Source: Luzula sylvatica (taxonomy: Eukaryota > Streptophyta > Magnoliopsida > Poales > Juncaceae). From it: a DNA stretch of 64,000 nt. The stretch lies in NCBI GenBank assembly GCA_946800325.1, contig OX326959.1, positions 3,554,501 through 3,618,500 of the forward strand. The letters run 5' to 3'. Shown piece after piece: positions 24,456 to 36,687 of the stretch. The translations under genes were made by a program, and so were the position numbers. Position 1 is the first letter of the stretch, and every line of letters starts with the position of its first letter. Under the pieces are notes generated by a model. It searched no databases. It saw nothing but the letters and a program-made list of their open reading frames with translations, and had not been told where the DNA came from.

Positions 24456-25547
24456 CGTGCCATTTCGAGAAAGTATGAGAAAGTTACAATGTGATAATCT
24501 TCATATTCAATAATTCATGATGAAATTACAGAAAAAACTGTATTTTCTGTAAATTCGGGTTCAAAATACATAATTTCCCAAATTCGTTCGTGCTTCTGTA
24601 TTCCTCTCGCCGGGGCGAACGATTTTTATATAAAAATCGTGCCATTTGGAGAAAGATTGAGAAATCTACAATTGGACAATCTTCATATTCAATAATTCAA
24701 GATGAAATTCCAAAAAAAACCGTGTTTTTCGTTAATTCGGGTTCAAAATACATCATTTCCAAAATTCGGCCGCGCTGTTGCATTCCTCTCGTCGAGGCGA
24801 GCGATTTTGATATGAAGATCGTGCCATTTGGAGAAAGTATGAGAAAGTTACAATGTGATAATCTTCATATTCAATAATTCATGATGAAATTACCAAAAAA
24901 ACTGTATTTTCTGTTAATTCGGGTTCAAAATACATAATTTCCCAAATTCGTTCCCGCTTCTGTATTCCTCTCGCCGGGGCGAACGATTTTGATATAAAAA
25001 TCGTGCCATTGGGAGAAAAATTGAGAAATCTACAATTGGACAATCTTCATATTCAATAATTCAAGATGAAATTCCAAAAAAAACAGTGTTTTTTGTTAAT
25101 TCGGGTTCAAAATACATCATTTCCAAAATTCGGCCGCGCTGCTGCATTCCTCTCGTCGAGGCGAGCGATTTTGATATGAAGATCGTGCCATTTCGAGAAA
25201 GTATGAGAAAGTTACAATGTGATAATCTTCATATTCAATAATTCATGATGAAATTACCGAAAAAACTGTATTTTCTGTAAATTCGGGTTCAAAATACATA
25301 ATTTCCCAAATTCGTTCGTGCTTCTGTATTCCTCTCGCCGGGGCGAACGATTTTTATATAAAAATCGTGCCATTTGGAGAAAGATTGAGAAATCTACAAT
25401 TGGACAATCTTCATATTCAATAATTCAAGATGAAATTCCAAAAAAAACAGTGTTTTTTGTTAATTCGGGTTCAAAATACATCATTTCCAAAATTCGGCTG
25501 CGCTGTTGCATTCCTCTCGTCGAGGCGAGCGATTTTGATATGAAGAT
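24456..25547 (+). repeat. 6-mer derivative of the 10-mer (1092 bp)
   Basis: The first B has the TTACAGAAAA head of the 10-mer's first monomer but a GTGCTTCTG / TTTTTAT tail. The next A has CCGTGTTTTTCG, matching the sixth monomer of the 10-mer. Four monomers are therefore missing relative to the copies on either side. The remaining monomers match the end of the 10-mer. Confidence 0.85.
24522..24556. repeat. 14-bp-arm inverted repeat, second copy
   Basis: Same arms and loop as at 22701-22735, in the first monomer of the 6-mer derivative. It marks the shared ancestry of that monomer with the 10-mer's first monomer. Confidence 0.85.
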
Positions 25548-27367
25548 CGTGCCATTTCGAGAAAGTATGAGAAAGTTACAATGTGATAATCTTCATATTC
25601 AATAATTCATGATGAAATTACAGAAAAAACTGTATTTTCTGTAAATTCGGGTTCAAAATACATAATTTCCCAAATTCGACCGCGCAGCTGCATTCCTCTC
25701 GTCGAAGCGAGCGATTTTGATATGAAGATCGTGCCATTTGGAGAAAGTATGAGAAAGTTACAAAGTGATAATCTTCATATTCAATAATTCATGATGAAAT
25801 GACCAAAAAAACTGTATTTTCTGTTAATTCGGGTTCAAAATACATAATTTCCCAAATTCGTTCGCGCTGCTGTATTCCTATCGCCGGGGAGAACGATTTT
25901 GATATAAAAATCGTGCCATTTGGAGAAAGATTGAGAAAGCTACAATTGGACAATCTTCATATTCAATAATTCAAGATGAAATTCCAAAAAAAACCGTGTT
26001 TTTCGTTAATTCGGGTCCAAAATACATCATTTCCAAAATTCGGCCGCTTTGTTGCATTCCTCTCGTCGAGGCGAGCGATTTTGATATGAAGATCGTGCCA
26101 TTTGGTGAAAGTATGAGAAAGTTACAATGTGATAATCTTCATATTCAATAATTCATGATGAAATTACCAAAAAAACTGTATTTTCTGTTAATTCGGGTTC
26201 AAAATACATAATTTCCCAAATTCGACCGCGAGGCTGCATTCCTCTCGTCGAGGCGAGCGATTTTGATATGAAGATCGTGCCATTTCTAGAAAGTATGAGA
26301 AAGTTACAAAGTGATAATCTTCATATTCAATAATTCATGATGAAATTACCAAAAAAACTGTATTTTCTGTTAATTCGGGTTCAAAATACATAATTTCCCA
26401 AATTCGTTCGCGCTGCTGTATTCCTATCGCCGGGGAGAACGATTTTGATATAAAAATCGTGCCATTTGGAGAAAGATTGAGAAAGCTACAATTGGACAAT
26501 CTTCATATTCAATAATTCAAGATGAAATTCCAAAAAAAACCGTGTTTTTCGTTAATTCGGGTTCAAAATACATCATTTCCAAAATTCGGCCGCGCTGTTG
26601 CATTCCTCTCGTCGAGGCGAGCGATTTTGATATGAAGATCGTGCCATTTGGAGAAAGTATGAGAAAGTTACAATGTGATAATCTTCATATTCAATAATTC
26701 ATGATGAAATTACCAAAAAAACTGTATTTTCTGTTAATTCGGGTTCAAAATACATAATTTCCCAAATTCGTTCGCGCTTCTGTATTCCTCTCGCCGGGGC
26801 GAACGATTTTGATATAAAAATCGTGCCATTGGGAGAAAGATTGAGAAATCTACAATTGGACAATCTTCATATTCAATAATTCAAGATGAAATTCCAAAAA
26901 AAACAGTGTTTTTTGTTAATTCGGGTTCAAAATACATCATTTCCAAAATTCGGCCGCGCTGCTGCATTCCTCTCGTCGAGGCGAGCGATTTTGATATGAA
27001 GATCGTGCCATTTCGAGAAAGTATGAGAAAGTTACAATGTGATAATCTTCATATTCAATAATTCATGATGAAATTACCGAAAAAACTGTATTTTCTGTAA
27101 ATTCGGGTTCAAAATACATAATTTCCCAAATTCGTTCGTGCTTCTGTATTCCTCTCGCCGGGGCGAACGATTTTTATATAAAAATCGTGCCATTTGGAGA
27201 AAGATTGAGAAATCTACAATTGGACAATCTTCATATTCAATAATTCAAGATGAAATTCCAAAAAAAACAGTGTTTTTTGTTAATTCGGGTTCAAAATACA
27301 TCATTTCCAAAATTCGGCTGCGTTGTTGCATTCCTCTCGTCGAGGCGAGCGATTTTGATATGAAGAT
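25548..27367 (+). repeat. 10-mer HOR, second copy (1820 bp)
   Basis: It repeats 22635-24455 in order, including GTCGAAGCG, CCGCTTTG, GGTGAAAG and the CTAG B. Small differences include the B tail near 26770 reading CGCGCTTCTG in place of CCCGCTTCTG, and GGCTGCGTTG in the last A. These differences are the forms found further right, so this copy is intermediate between neighbours. Confidence 0.86.
25614..25648. repeat. 14-bp-arm inverted repeat, third copy
   Basis: Same arms and loop, in the first monomer of the second 10-mer. The strong ACAG form is not seen right of this point. Confidence 0.85.
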
Positions 27368-30292
27368 CGTGCCATTTCGAGAAAGTATGAGAAAGTTACA
27401 ATGTGATAATCTTCATATTCAATAATTCATGATGAAATTACCGAAAAAACTGTATTTTCTGTAAATTCGGGTTCAAAATACATAATTTCCCAAATTCGAC
27501 CGCGAAGCTGCATTCCTCTCGTCGAGGCGAGCGATTTTGATATGAAGATCGTGCCATTTGGAGAAAGTATGAGAAAGTTACAAAGTGATAATCTTCATAT
27601 TCAATAATTCATGATGAAATTACCAAAAAAACTGTATTTTCTGTTAATTCGGGTTCAAAATACATAATTTCCCAAATTCGTTCGCGCTGCTGTATTCCTA
27701 TCGCCGGGGCGAACGATTTTGATATAAAAATCGTGCCATTTGGAGAAAGATTGAGAAAGCTACAATTGGACAATCTTCATGTTCAATAATTCAAGATGAA
27801 ATTCCAAAAAAAACCGTGTTTTTTGTTAATTCGGGTTCAAAATACATCATTTCCAAAATTCGGCCGCGATGTTGCATTCCTCTCGTCGAGGCGAGCGATT
27901 TTGATATGAAGATCGTGCCATTTGGAGAAAGTATGAGAAAGTTACAATGTGATAATCTTCATATATATTCAATATATAATTCATGATGAAATTACCAAAA
28001 AAACTGTATTTTCTGTTAATTCGGGTTCAAAATACATAATTTCCCAAATTCGTTCGCGTTGCTGTATTCCTCTCGCCGGGGCGAACGATTTTGATATAAA
28101 AATCGTGCCATTTGGAGAAAAATTGAGAAAGCTACAATTGGACAATCTTCATATATATTCAATAATTCAAGATGAAATTCCAAAAAAAACCTTGTTTTTT
28201 GTTAATTCGGGTTCAAAATACATCATTTCCAAAATTCGGCCGCGCTGTTGCATTCCTCTCGTCGAGGCGAGCGATTTTGATATGAAGATCGTTCCATTTG
28301 GAGAAAGTTTGAGAAAGTTACAATGTGATAATTTTCATATTCAATAATTCATAATGAAATTACCAAAAAAACTGTATTTTCTGTTAATTCGGGTTCAAAA
28401 TACATAATTTCCCAAATTCGTTCGCGCTTCTGTATTCCTCTCGCCGGGGCGAACGATTTTGATATAAAAATCGTGACATTTGGAGAAAGATTGAGAAAGC
28501 TACAATTGGACAATCTTCGTATTCAATAATTCAAGATGAAATTCCAAAAAAAAACAGTGTTTTTTGTTAATTTGGGTTCAAAATACATCATTTCCAAAAT
28601 TCGGCCGCGCTGTTGCATTCCTCTCGTCGAGGCGAGCGATTTTGATATGAAGATCGTGCCATTTCGAGAAATTATGAGAAAGTTACGATGTGATAATCTT
28701 CATATTCAATAATTCATGATGAAATTACCGAAAAAACTGTATTTTCTGTAAATTCGGGTTCAAAATACATAATTTCCCAAATTCGTTCGTGCTGCTGTAT
28801 TCCTCTCGCCGGGGCGAACGATTTTTATATAAAAATCGTGCCATTTGGAGAAAGATTGAGAAAGCTACAATTGGACAATCTTCATATTCAATAATTGAAG
28901 ATGAAATTCCAAAAAAAACAGTGTTTTTTGTTAATTCGGGTTCAAAATACATCATTTCCAAAATTCGGCCGCGATGTTGCATTCCTCTCGTCGAGGCGAG
29001 CGATTTTGATATGAAGATCGTGCCATTTGGTGAAAGTATGAGAAAGTTACAATGTGATAATCTTCATATTCAATAATTCATGATGAAATTACCAAAAAAA
29101 CTGTATTTTCTGTTAATTCGGGTTCAAAATACATAATTTCCCAAATTCGACCGCGAGGCTGCATTCCTCTCGTCGAGGCGAGCGATTTTGATATGAAGAT
29201 CGTGCCATTTCGAGAAAGTATGAGAAAGTTACAAAGTGATAATCTTCATATTCAATAATTCATGATGAAATTACCAAAAAAACTGTATTTTCTGTTAATT
29301 CGGGTTCAAAATACATAATTTCCCAAATTCGTTCGCGCTGCTGTATTCCTATCGCCGGGGAGAACGATTTTGATATAAAAATCGTGCCATTTGGAGAAAG
29401 ATTGAGAAAGCTACAATTGGACAATCTTCATATTCAATAATTCAAGATGAAATTCCAAAAAAAACCGTGTTTTTCGTTAATTCGGGTTCAAAATACATCA
29501 TTTCCAAAATTCGGTCGCGCTGTTGCATTCCTCTCGTCGAGGCGAGCGATTTTGATATGAAGATCGTGCCATTTGGAGAAAGTATGAGAAAGTTACAATG
29601 TGATAATCTTCATATTCAATAATTCATGATGAAATTACCAAAAAAACTGTATTTTCTGTTAATTCGGGTTCAAAATACATAATTTCCCAAATTCGTTCGC
29701 GCTTCTGTATTCCTCTCGCCGGGGCGAACGATTTTGATATAAAAATCGTGCCATTGGGAGAAAGATTGAGAAATCTACAATTGGACAATCTTCATATTCA
29801 ATAATTCAAGATGAAATTCCAAAAAAAACAGTGTTTTTTGTTAATTCGGGTTCAAAATACATCATTTCCAAAATTCGGCCGCGCTGCTGCATTCCTCTCG
29901 TCGAGGCGAGCGATTTTGATATGAAGATCGTGCCATTTCGAGAAAGTATGAGAAAGTTACAATGTGATAATCTTCATATTCAATAATTCATGATGAAATT
30001 ACCGAAAAAACTGTATTTTCTGTAAATTCGGGTTCAAAATACATAATTTCCCAAATTCGTTCGTGCTTCTGTATTCCTCTCGCCGGGGCGAACGATTTTT
30101 ATATAAAAATCGTGCCATTTGGAGAAAGATTGAGAAATCTACAATTGGACAATCTTCATATTCAATAATTCAAGATGAAATTCCAGAAAAAACAGTGTTT
30201 TTTGTTAATTCGGGTTCAAAATACATCATTTCCAAAATTCGGCTGCGCTGTTGCATTCCTCTCGTCGAGGCGAGCGATTTTGATATGAAGAT
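27368..30292 (+). repeat. 16-mer HOR (2925 bp)
   Basis: Order: H with GACCGCGAAGC (27368), B with CAAAGTG, A with CATGTTC, B with the 8-bp insertion, ATAT A, CGTTCC B, CGTGAC A, ATTATGAG B with GTGCTGCTG tail, A with TTGAAG and GATGTTGC (28837), H with GGTGAAAG and GACCGCGAGGC (29019), B with CGAG/CAAAGTG, A, B, A with CATTGGGAG, B, and A with GGCTGCG. The second half equals the 8-mer seen later alone. Confidence 0.86.
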
Positions 30293-33200
30293 CGTGCCAT
30301 TTCGAGAAAGTATGAGAAAGTTACAATGTGATAATCTTCATATTCAATAATTCATGATGAAATTACCGAAAAAACTGTATTTTCTGTAAATTCGGGTTCA
30401 AAATACATAATTTCCCAAATTCGACCGCGAAGCTGCATTCCTCTCGTCGAGGCGAGCGATTTTGATATGAAGATCGTGCCATTTGGAGAAAGTATGAGAA
30501 AGTTACAAAGTGATAATCTTCATATTCAATAATTCATGATGAAATTACCAAAAAAACTGTATTTTCTGTTAATTCGGGTTCAAAATACATAATTTCCCAA
30601 ATTCGACCGCGAGGCTGCATTCCTCTCGTCGAGGCGAGCGATTTTGATATGAAGATCGTGCCATTTGGAGAAAGTATGAGAAAGTTACAAAGTGATAATC
30701 TTCATATTCAATAATTCATGATGAAATTACCAAAAAAACTGTATTTTCTGTTAATTCGGGTTCAAAATACATAATTTCCCAAATTCGTTCGCGCTGCTGT
30801 ATTCCTATCGCCGGGGCGAACGATTTTGATATAAAAATCGTGCCATTTGGAGAAAGATTGAGAAAGCTACAATTGGACAATCTTCATGTTCAATAATTCA
30901 AGATGAAATTCCAAAAAAAACCGTGTTTTTTGTTAATTCGGGTTCAAAATACATCATTTCCAAAATTCGGCCGCGATGTTGCATTCCTCTCGTCGAGGCG
31001 AGCGATTTTGATATGAAGATCGTGCCATTTGGAGAAAGTATGAGAAAGTTACAATGTGATAATCTTCATATATATTCAATATATAATTCATGATGAAATT
31101 ACCAAAAAAACTGTATTTTCTGTTAATTCGGGTTCAAAATACATAATTTCCCAAATTCGTTCGCGTTGCTGTATTCCTCTCGCCGGGGCGAACGATTTTG
31201 ATATAAAAATCGTGCCATTTGGAGAAAAATTGAGAAAGCTACAATTGGACAATCTTCATATATATTCAATAATTCAAGATGAAATTCCAAAAAAAACCTT
31301 GTTTTTTGTTAATTCGGGTTCAAAATACATCATTTCCAAAATTCGGCCGCGCTGTTGCATTCCTCTCGTCGAGGCGAGCGATTTTGATATGAAGATCGTT
31401 CCATTTGGAGAAAGTATGAGAAAGTTACAATGTGATAATTTTCATATTCAATAATTCATAATGAAATTACCAAAAAAACTGTATTTTCTGTTAATTCGGG
31501 TTCAAAATACATAATTTCCCAAATTCGTTCGCGCTTCTGTATTCCTCTCGCCGGGGCGAACGATTTTGATATAAAAATCGTGACATTTGGAGAAAGATTG
31601 AGAAAGCTACAATTGGACAATCTTCGTATTCAATAATTCAAGATGAAATTCCAAAAAAAAACAGTGTTTTTTGTTAATTTGGGTTCAAAATACATCATTT
31701 CCAAAATTCGGCCGCGCTGTTGCATTCCTCTCGTCGAGGCGAGCGATTTTGATATGAAGATCGTGCCATTTCGAGAAATTATGAGAAAGTTACGATGTGA
31801 TAATCTTCATATTCAATAATTCATGATGAAATTACCGAAAAAACTGTATTTTCTGTAAATTCGGGTTCAAAATACATAATTTCCCAAATTCGTTCGTGCT
31901 GCTGTATTCCTCTCGCCGGGGCGAACGATTTTTATATAAAAATCGTGCCATTTGGAGAAAGATTGAGAAAGCTACAATTGGACAATCTTCATATTCAATA
32001 ATTGAAGATGAAATTCCAAAAAAAACAGTGTTTTTTGTTAATTCGGGTTCAAAATACATCATTTCCAAAATTCGGCCGCGATGTTGCATTCCTCTCGTCG
32101 AGGCGAGCGATTTTGATATGAAGATCGTGCCATTTGGTGAAAGTATGAGAAAGTTACAATGTGATAATCTTCATATTCAATAATTCATGATGAAATTACC
32201 AAAAAAACTGTATTTTCTGTTAATTCGGGTTCAAAATACATAATTTCCCAAATTCGACCGCGAGGCTGCATTCCTCTCGTCGAGGCGAGCGATTTTGATA
32301 TGAAGATCGTGCCATTTCGAGAAAGTATGAGAAAGTTACAAAGTGATAATCTTCATATTCAATAATTCATGATGAAATTACCAAAAAAACTGTATTTTCT
32401 GTTAATTCGGGTTCAAAATACATAATTTCCCAAATTCGTTCGCGCTGCTGTATTCCTATCGCCGGGGAGAACGATTTTGATATAAAAATCGTGCCATTTG
32501 GAGAAAGATTGAGAAAGCTACAATTGGACAATCTTCATATTCAATAATTCAAGATGAAATTCCAAAAAAAACCGTGTTTTTCGTTAATTCGGGTTCAAAA
32601 TACATCATTTCCAAAATTCGGCCGCGCTGTTGCATTCCTCTCGTCGAGGCGAGCGATTTTGATATGAAGATCGTGCCATTTGGAGAAAGTATGAGAAAGT
32701 TACAATGTGATAATCTTCATATTCAATAATTCATGATGAAATTACCAAAAAAACTGTATTTTCTGTTAATTCGGGTTCAAAATACATAATTTCCCAAATT
32801 CGTTCGCGCTTCTGTATTCCTCTCGCCGGGGCGAACGATTTTGATATAAAAATCGTGCCATTGGGAGAAAGATTGAGAAATCTACAATTGGACAATCTTC
32901 ATATTCAATAATTCAAGATGAAATTCCAAAAAAAACAGTGTTTTTTGTTAATTCGGGTTCAAAATACATCATTTCCAAAATTCGGCCGCGCTGCTGCATT
33001 CCTCTCGTCGAGGCGAGCGATTTTGATATGAAGATCGTGCCATTTCGAGAAAGTATGAGAAAGTTACAATGTGATAATCTTCATATTCAATAATTCATGA
33101 TGAAATTACCGAAAAAACTGTATTTTCTGTAAATTCGGGTTCAAAATACATAATTTCCCAAATTCGTTCGTGCTTCTGTATTCCTCTCGCCGGGGCGAAC

Positions 33201-33399
33201 GATTTTTATATAAAAATCGTGCCATTTGGAGAAAGATTGAGAAATCTACAATTGGACAATCTTCATATTCAATAATTCAAGATGAAATTCCAAAAAAAAC
33301 AGTGTTTTTTGTTAATTCGGGTTCAAAATACATCATTTCCAAAATTCGGCTGCGCTGTTGCATTCCTCTCGTCGAGGCGAGCAATTTTGATATGAAGAT
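30293..33399 (+). repeat. 17-mer HOR (3107 bp), 16-mer plus extra H
   Basis: It matches the preceding 16-mer except that a second H with GACCGCGAGGC (30475) is inserted after the first H. Two H monomers thus stand side by side. The inserted H matches the one that follows GACCGCGAAGC in the 8-mers (near 33582 and 36870), suggesting the 8-mer and 16-mer forms have exchanged sequence. Confidence 0.85.
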
Positions 33400-34855
33400 C
33401 GTGCCATTTCGAGAAAGTATGAGAAAGTTACAATGTGATAATCTTCATATTCAATAATTCATGATGAAATTACCGAAAAAACTGTATTTTCTGTAAATTC
33501 GGGTTCAAAATACATAATTTCCCAAATTCGACCGCGAAGCTGCATTCCTCTCGTCGAGGCGAGCGATTTTGATATGAAGATCGTGCCATTTGGAGAAAGT
33601 ATGAGAAAGTTACAAAGTGATAATCTTCATATTCAATAATTCATGATGAAATTACCAAAAAAACTGTATTTTCTGTTAATTCGGGTTCAAAATACATAAT
33701 TTCCCAAATTCGACCGCGAGGCTGCATTCCTCTCGTCGAGGCGAGCGATTTTGATATGAAGATCGTGCCATTTCGAGAAAGTATGAGAAAGTTACAAAGT
33801 GATAATCTTCATATTCAATAATTCATGATGAAATTACCAAAAAAACTGTATTTTCTGTTAATTCGGGTTCAAAATACATAATTTCCCAAATTCGTTCGCG
33901 CTGCTGTATTCCTATCGCCGGGGAGAACGATTTTGATATAAAAATCGTGCCATTTGGAGAAAGATTGAGAAAGCTACAATTGGAAAATCTTCATATTCAA
34001 TAATTCAAGATGAAATTCCAAAAAAAACCGTGTTTTTCGTTAATTCGGGTTCAAAATACATCATTTCCAAAATTCGGCCGCGCTGTTGCATTCCTCTCGT
34101 CGAGGCGAGCGATTTTGATATGAAGATCGTGCCATTTGGAGAAAGTATGAGAAAGTTACAATGTGATAATCTTCATATTCAATAATTCATGATGAAATTA
34201 CCAAAAAAACTGTATTTTCTGTTAATTCGGGTTCAAAATACATAATTTCCCAAATTCGTTCGCGCTTCTGTATTCCTCTCGCCGGGGCGAACGATTTTGA
34301 TATAAAAATCGTGCCATTGGGAGAAAGATTGAGAAATCTACAATTGGACAATCTTCATATTCAATAATTCAAGATGAAATTCCAAAAAAAACAGTGTTTT
34401 TTGTTAATTCGGGTTCAAAATACATCATTTCCAAAATTCGGCCGCGCTGCTGCATTCCTCTCGTCGAGGCGAGCGATTTTGATATGAAGATCGTGCCATT
34501 TCGAGAAAGTATGAGAAAGTTACAATGTGATAATCTTCATATTCAATAATTCATGATGAAATTACCGAAAAAACTGTATTTTCTGTAAATTCGGGTTCAA
34601 AATACATAATTTCCCAAATTCGTTCGTGCTTCTGTATTCCTCTCGCCGGGGCGAACGATTTTTATATAAAAATCGTGCCATTTGGAGAAAGATTGAGAAA
34701 TCTACAATTGGACAATCTTCATATTCAATAATTCAAGATGAAATTCCAAAAAAAACAGTGTTTTTTGTTAATTCGGGTTCAAAATACATCATTTCCAAAA
34801 TTCGGCTGCGCTGTTGCATTCCTCTCGTCGAGGCGAGCGATTTTGATATGAAGAT
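33400..34855 (+). repeat. 8-mer HOR (1456 bp), copy a
   Basis: Order: H (GACCGCGAAGC), H (GACCGCGAGGC), B (CGAG/CAAAGTG, GGGGAGAACG), A (CCGTGTTTTTCG), B (CAATGTG), A (CATTGGGAG), B (ACCGAAA, GTGCTTCTG tail), A (GGCTGCG). It corresponds to the 16/17-mer with the block from CATGTTC A to GGTGAAAG H removed. A private CGAGCAATTTT occurs near 33379, just before this copy. Confidence 0.86.
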
Positions 34856-36687
34856 CGTGCCATTTCGAGAAAGTATGAGAAAGTTACAATGTGATAATCT
34901 TCATATTCAATAATTCATGATGAAATTACCGAAAAAACTGTATTTTCTGTAAATTCGGGTTCAAAATACATAATTTCCCAAATTCGACCGCGAAGCTGCA
35001 TTCCTCTCGTCGAGGCGAGCGATTTTGATATGAAGATCGTGCCATTTGGAGAAAGTATGAGAAAGTTACAAAGTGATAATCTTCATATTCAATAATTCAT
35101 GATGAAATTACCAAAAAAACTGTATTTTCTGTTAATTCGGGTTCAAAATACATAATTTGCCAAATTCGTTCGCGCTGCTGTATTCCTATCGCCGGGGCGA
35201 ACGATTTTGATATAAAAATCGTGCCATTTGGAGAAAGATTGAGAAAGCTACAATTGGACAATCTTCATGTTCAATAATTCAAGATGAAATTCCAAAAAAA
35301 ACCGTGTTTTTTGTTAATTCGGGTTCAAAATACATCATTTCCAAAATTCGGCCGCGATGTTGCATTCCTCTCGTCGAGGCGAGCGATTTTGATATGAAGA
35401 TCGTGCCATTTGGAGAAAGTATGAGAAAGTTACAATGTGATAATCTTCATATATATTCAATATATAATTCATGATGAAATTACCAAAAAAACTGTATTTT
35501 CTGTTAATTCGGGTTCAAAATACATAATTTCCCAAATTCGTTCGCGCTGCTGTATTCCTCTCGCCGGGGCGAACGATTTTGATATAAAAATCGTGCCATT
35601 TGGAGAAAAATTGAGAAAGCTACAATTTGACAATCTTCATATATATTCAATAATTCAAGATGAAATTCCAAAAAAAACCTTGTTTTTTGTTAATTCGGGT
35701 TCAAAATACATCATTTCCAAAATTCGGCCGCGCCGTTGCATTCCTCTCGTCGAGGCGAGCGATTTTGATATGAAGATCGTTCCATTTGGAGAAAGTATGA
35801 GAAAGTTACAATGTGATAATTTTCATATTCAATAATTCATAATGAAATTACCAAAAAAACTGTATTTTCTGTTAATTCGGGTTCAAAATACATAATTTCC
35901 CAAATTCGTTCGCGCTTCTGTATTCCTCTCGCCGGGGCGAACGATTTTGATATAAAAATCGTGCCATTGGGAGAAAGATTGAGAAATCTACAATTGGACA
36001 ATCTTCATATTCAATAATTCAAGATGAAATTCCAAAAAAAACAGTGTTTTTTGTTAATTCGGGTTCAAAATACATCATTTCCAAAATTCGGCCGCGCTGC
36101 TGCATTCCTCTCGTCGAGGCGAGCGATTTTGATATGAAGATCGTGCCATTTGGAGAAAGTATGAGAAAGTTACAATGTGATAATCTTCATATTCAATAAT
36201 TCATGATGAAATTACCGAAAAAACTGTATTTTCTGTAAATTCGGGTTCAAAATACATAATTTCCCAAATTCGACCGCGAAGCTGCATTCCTCTCGTCGAG
36301 GCGAGCGATTTTGATATGAAGATCGTGCCATTTCGAGAAAGTATGAGAAAGTTACAATGTGATAATCTTCATATTCAATAATTCATGATGAAATTACCGA
36401 AAAAACTGTATTTTCTGTAAATTCGGGTTCAAAATACATAATTTCCCAAATTCGTTCGTGCTTCTGTATTCCTCTCGCCGGGGCGAACGATTTTTATATA
36501 AAAATCGTGCCATTTGGAGAAAGATTGAGAAATCTACAATTGGACAATCTTCATATTCAATAATTCAAGATGAAATTCCAAAAAAAACAGTGTTTTTTGT
36601 TAATTCGGGTTCAAAATACATCATTTCCAAAATTCGGCTGCGCTGTTGCATTCCTCTCGTCGAGGCGAGCGATTTTGATATGAAGAT
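34856..36687 (+). repeat. 10-mer recombinant HOR (1832 bp)
   Basis: It starts like the 16-mer (H, B, CATGTTC A, 8-bp-insertion B at 35402, ATAT A with CAATTTGAC, CGTTCC B at 35778). At 35960 it jumps to the CATTGGGAG A of the other half. It then has H (36142, GACCGCGAAGC), B with ACCGAAA and GTGCTTCTG tail, and A with GGCTGCG. The CGTGAC A, ATTATGAG B and TTGAAG A are missing. Confidence 0.83.

Noticed and set aside
28725..28982. Minus-strand open frames of 64-85 codons
   Set aside because: They are antisense readings of the same monomers, in the same positions of each HOR, with no support for translation.
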